NCBI GenBank assembly: GCA_019746155.1 | Contig: JAIESJ010000172.1 | Coordinates: forward strand, 1-7,984 | DNA length: 7,984 nt | From: Burkholderiales bacterium | GTDB taxonomy: Bacteria > Pseudomonadota > Gammaproteobacteria > Burkholderiales > SG8-41 | Direction: 5' to 3' | Shown: positions 5,974-7,984 of the stretch, piece after piece | Position numbering within the stretch: position 1 is the first letter of the stretch | Layout: each line of letters opens with the position of its first letter | Position numbers and translations under genes: made by a program | The notes under the pieces: model-generated | Told to the model about the DNA's origin: nothing | The model's input: only the letters and a program-made list of their open reading frames with translations | Databases searched by the model: none

Positions 5974-7984
5974 ACTTCCGCGAGCGCCTGCTCGAGCACG
6001 CGCGCGACGTGCATTGCGTCTCTTTCCGCACCATCGTGAATCTGATGGCGGCAGCTCGTGCCGTCGGCGACGATGAGCGTGTCGTCATCGGCCCTGCGCA
6101 CCGCCGGCAGCAGGGACAGCTCGGCCATTTGCATCGACACTTCATAATGCTCCGCGTCGAAGCCGAAACTGCCGGCCATGCCGCAGCAGCTCGATTCGAC
6201 CACCTCGACTTCAAATCCGGGAATCAGTTTCAGCGCGCGCTGAACCGCAGGCATCGCGGCAAACGCTTTTTGATGACAGTGGCCGTGCAGCAGCCCTTTT
6301 TTCTGCGGCAGGGCTTTGAGTTTTAAATCGAGCCGGCCGGCGTCGTGCTCGCGCATGAGAAATTCTTCAAACAGCATGGCATTGAGCGCAAGCTGCGCTG
6401 TCTCGGCGCCGGGCAGCATGGACAAGAACTCGTCGCGCAGCCCGAGCAGGCACGACGGCTCGAGCCCGATGACGGGCACGCCGCGCTCAACATAAGGTTT
6501 CAGCGCTTCCAGCGTGCGCCGCGCCTCGTGTTTCGCTTCGTCAACCAGGCCGGACGCAAGAAAGGTGCGGCCGCAGCACAGCGGACGCGGACCGTCCGCG
6601 GCGCGCGGCAGATGCACCCGGTAGCCTGCCGCCTTCAGCACCGCCAGGGCGGCATGCGCGTTCTCGGGCTCAAAATAATTGTTGAACGTGTCGACCAGCA
6701 GAACGCATTCGCCAGCCATTCCTCGCGCAGCGCTATTCTCGCCTTCCCCCTCAGGGGACAACACGCCGTGCAATGGCTTGTTGCGGCGTAGGCTAACCTT
6801 CAGGTTATGTCGGAGCCAAAGGCCGGGATGGGGGTGAGGTAAATCCCCTTTCTTAACCCCATCCCCACCCCAGCCCTCCCCTTGAAGGGGAGGGGTTCTA
6901 TTTTTCCTCCCCTTCAAGGGGAGGGTGGCATATGTTGTCAGGAACGTATCGCTCCGCCACTTCGGCAAACTGCGCTTCGAACTGAAACCGAGCAACGATT
7001 CGCTCAAGGCCGCAAGCCCCGGCACCTGGTCGCGCAAATTCACTAGCCATGGCAGCTTCGCCGCCCACGGCGCATAGCGCGGCAGGTAGGCGATCAACCG
7101 GTCCTTGAGCCCGAGGCCGTGACGCCTATGGTAATGGTAGAGAAATTCGACTTTCATCTTGGCCATATCGACGCCGGTCGGGCATTCGCGCCTGCAACCC
7201 TTGCACGACACGCACAGGGCCAGCGTGTCGTGAAGCTCGTCGGAAGTGAACGCATCCGGGCCGAGTTGACCTGAAATCGCCAGCCGCAGCGTGTTGGCGC
7301 GGCCGCGCGTCAGGTGCTGTTCTTCGCGCGTGACGCGGTACGACGGACACATGGTGCCGGCATCGAATTTGCGGCAGTGGCCGTTGTTGTTGCACATTTC
7401 GACTGCCTTATCCAACCCGCCCCACTCTGACCAGTCGAGCACGGTGTCGATTTTTTCGACGCGGTAGCCGGGCTTGAAGCGGAACAGCGAGCGGTCATCC
7501 TGTCTGGGCGGCCGCACGATCTTGCCGGGATTCATCAACCCTTTGGGGTCAAAGATATCCTTGATTTCCTCGAACGCCGCGACGAGCCTGGGTCCGAAGA
7601 ACGGCGCGATCCATTCCGAGCGCACCAGACCGTCGCCGTGCTCGCCCGAGTAGGCGCCCTTGTATTGCCTGACCAGTTCGGCGGTCTCTTCGGCAATGGC
7701 GCGCATTTTTTGCGCACCGTCTTCACGCAGGTTGAGAACGGGGCGCACATGCAGACAGCCGACCGAGGCATGCGCGTACCAGGTCCCCTTGGTGCCGTGT
7801 TTTTCGAACACGCGGGTCAGGCGGTCGGTGTATGCGGCAAGATGTTCCAACGGCACCGCACAATCCTCGATGAAGGACACCGGCTTGCCGTCTCCCTTCA
7901 TCGACATCATGATGTTCAGCCCCGCCTTGCGCACTTCCCATACGTCGCGCTGCAGCGCCGGCTCGACGATTTCCACCACGCCGC
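5970..7984 (-). CDS. FAD and Fe-S oxidoreductase, D-lactate/D-2-hydroxyacid dehydrogenase or GlcD-GlcF type, 5' part beyond window
   Basis: This is the C-terminal part of a large flavoprotein that probably oxidises a 2-hydroxy acid and passes electrons through Fe-S centres to the respiratory chain. The frame is open past base 7984, so the N-terminal FAD-binding domain is missing. With residue 1 at 7977-7979: residues 1-155 are the FAD-oxidase C-terminal domain with GEHGDG (112-117) and FDPKGLMNPGKIV (143-155). Residues 190-270 are the ferredoxin-like part, CNNNGHC (196-202), MCPSY (210-214) and CVSCKGCRRECP (256-267). Residues 423-665 are two cysteine-rich CCG domains: CCG (468-470), EPSC (507-510), HCHQK (567-571), CCGMAGSFG (598-606), TSC (641-643). 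About 70 repeat-derived residues (about 352-420) sit in the linker before the CCG part. The native substrate is not certain; D-lactate, glycolate and related acids are all possible. The gene is convergent with the LysR gene and the stop codons overlap. Confidence 0.92.
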   Translation of the reverse strand, partial: GVVEIVEPALQRDVWEVRKAGLNIMMSMKGDGKPVSFIEDCAVPLEHLAAYTDRLTRVFEKHGTKGTWYAHASVGCLHVRPVLNLREDGAQKMRAIAEETAELVRQYKGAYSGEHGDGLVRSEWIAPFFGPRLVAAFEEIKDIFDPKGLMNPGKIVRPPRQDDRSLFRFKPGYRVEKIDTVLDWSEWGGLDKAVEMCNNNGHCRKFDAGTMCPSYRVTREEQHLTRGRANTLRLAISGQLGPDAFTSDELHDTLALCVSCKGCRRECPTGVDMAKMKVEFLYHYHRRHGLGLKDRLIAYLPRYAPWAAKLPWLVNLRDQVPGLAALSESLLGFSSKRSLPKWRSDTFLTTYATLPLKGRKNRTPPLQGEGWGGDGVKKGDLPHPHPGLWLRHNLKVSLRRNKPLHGVLSPEGEGENSAARGMAGECVLLVDTFNNYFEPENAHAALAVLKAAGYRVHLPRAADGPRPLCCGRTFLASGLVDEAKHEARRTLEALKPYVERGVPVIGLEPSCLLGLRDEFLSMLPGAETAQLALNAMLFEEFLMREHDAGRLDLKLKALPQKKGLLHGHCHQKAFAAMPAVQRALKLIPGFEVEVVESSCCGMAGSFGFDAEHYEVSMQMAELSLLPAVRRADDDTLIVADGTSCRHQIHDGAERDAMHVARVLEQALAEV
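6747..6757. repeat. Small palindrome in the inserted repeat
   Basis: CCCCT and AGGGG pair around a single central C. It lies near the CCG-domain end of the insertion and encodes the SPEGEGE-like residues on the minus strand. It resembles the core of the larger palindromes at 6874-6924 but is shorter. Confidence 0.45.
6763..6789. repeat. Bulged hairpin in the inserted repeat
   Basis: ACGCCG (6763-6768) pairs with CGGCGT (6784-6789), and after a 2-nt bulge CAA (6771-6773) pairs with TTG (6781-6783), leaving a 7-nt loop. A further small hairpin, TAACC/GGTTA around TTCA, follows at 6794-6807. Both lie in the middle of the inserted segment and are not explained by the protein family. Confidence 0.45.
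6825..6871. repeat. Imperfect 16-bp inverted repeat in the inserted element
   Basis: GGGATGGGGGTGAGGT (6825-6840) faces ACCCCATCCCCACCCC (6856-6871) with a 15-nt loop. Thirteen of 16 positions form Watson-Crick pairs and one more is a G-T pair. The G-rich arm has several runs of three or more G, so on single-stranded DNA or RNA it could also take other folds. Confidence 0.55.
6874..6894. repeat. Palindrome A (10-bp arms), terminator-like on the plus strand
   Basis: Arms CCCTCCCCTT and AAGGGGAGGG are perfectly complementary around a central G. A realistic hairpin has an 8-bp GC-rich stem and a TTGAA loop. On the plus strand it is followed by GGTTCTATTTTT, which looks like an intrinsic terminator tail, but that strand is antisense to the gene. 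Confidence 0.7.
6906..6924. repeat. Palindrome B (9-bp arms), inverted partner of palindrome A
   Basis: Arms CCTCCCCTT and AAGGGGAGG are perfectly complementary around a central C. Its core is the reverse complement of the core of palindrome A, from which it is separated by 11 nt (6895-6905). The pair can therefore form either two separate hairpins or one long cross-paired stem. Confidence 0.7.

Larger units (their letters stand above)
6722..6926. repeat. Composite palindromic repeat inserted in frame in the oxidoreductase gene
   Basis: About 205 bp of hairpin-rich, G/C-run DNA lies inside the oxidoreductase gene between conserved segments (RSDTFLTTYA on one side, CVLLVDTFNNYFEPEN on the other). 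It is translated without a stop into a Gly/Pro/Lys-rich stretch with PLQGEGWGGDGV and LSPEGEGE-like pieces. These pieces are typical of translated intergenic repeats in GC-rich proteobacteria, not of this enzyme family, where by memory the Fe-S part leads through a short linker into the CCG domain. The element contains five hairpins, two of which are near-identical palindromes in inverted order. Borders are estimated from where family-like protein resumes and could be off by some 10-20 bp. I saw no clear target-site duplication. Confidence 0.7.

Noticed and set aside
6345..6791. A 148-codon plus-strand frame covering part of the inserted repeat
   Set aside because: It overlaps the conserved CCG domains antisense and its C-terminal part is only translated repeat.
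6717..6926. Splitting the oxidoreductase into two genes, with the CCG part starting at the ATG at 6717-6719
   Set aside because: The frame is continuous through the repeat, and the GAGG before that ATG is only one base away, too close to work well. A split is possible but less simple than one fused protein.
6722..6926. A transposon or CRISPR array at the repeat-rich segment
   Set aside because: There is no transposase, the palindromes are not regularly spaced direct repeats with unique spacers, and no cas gene is near.

Overview
The window looks like chromosomal DNA of a GC-rich proteobacterium. The fused dipeptide-type ABC ATPase, the NodD/LinR-like LysR regulator and the FAD/Fe-S/CCG oxidoreductase all read like betaproteobacterial (Burkholderiales-like) proteins, but this is judged from sequence style only and no rRNA or marker gene is present. 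Coding density is very high. Six protein genes fill the window, two of them cut by its ends, and the only sizeable gap is a 176-bp divergent promoter region at 4895-5070. No tRNA, rRNA, transposase, CRISPR array or phage gene was found.

Minus strand, 4894 down to 1: an apparent operon in the order haloacid-dehalogenase-type hydrolase, CaiB/BaiF (class III) CoA-transferase, fused double-ATPase subunit of a dipeptide/oligopeptide-type ABC importer, and a periplasmic substrate-binding protein (family 5) whose 3' part lies outside the window. Gaps are 1, 54 and 39 nt. No permease gene is seen; the two expected permeases would lie beyond position 1. A LysR-type regulator (5071-5973, plus strand) is transcribed divergently. 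The AT-rich intergenic region holds a perfect 20-bp palindrome that is a good operator candidate. Together this looks like a LysR-controlled uptake-and-catabolism cluster for a small organic acid, perhaps halogenated, that is imported and CoA-activated. The substrate is not known.

Minus strand, 7984 down to 5970: the C-terminal two thirds of a large FAD plus Fe-S oxidoreductase of the D-lactate dehydrogenase/GlcD-GlcF fusion type. It converges on the LysR gene, and the two stop codons overlap. About 205 bp of palindrome-rich repetitive DNA (about 6722-6926) sits in frame inside this gene, between the Fe-S domain and the cysteine-rich CCG domains, and adds roughly 70 low-complexity residues to the protein linker. 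This is the most unusual structure in the window and recalls the protein-coding palindromic elements known from Rickettsia.
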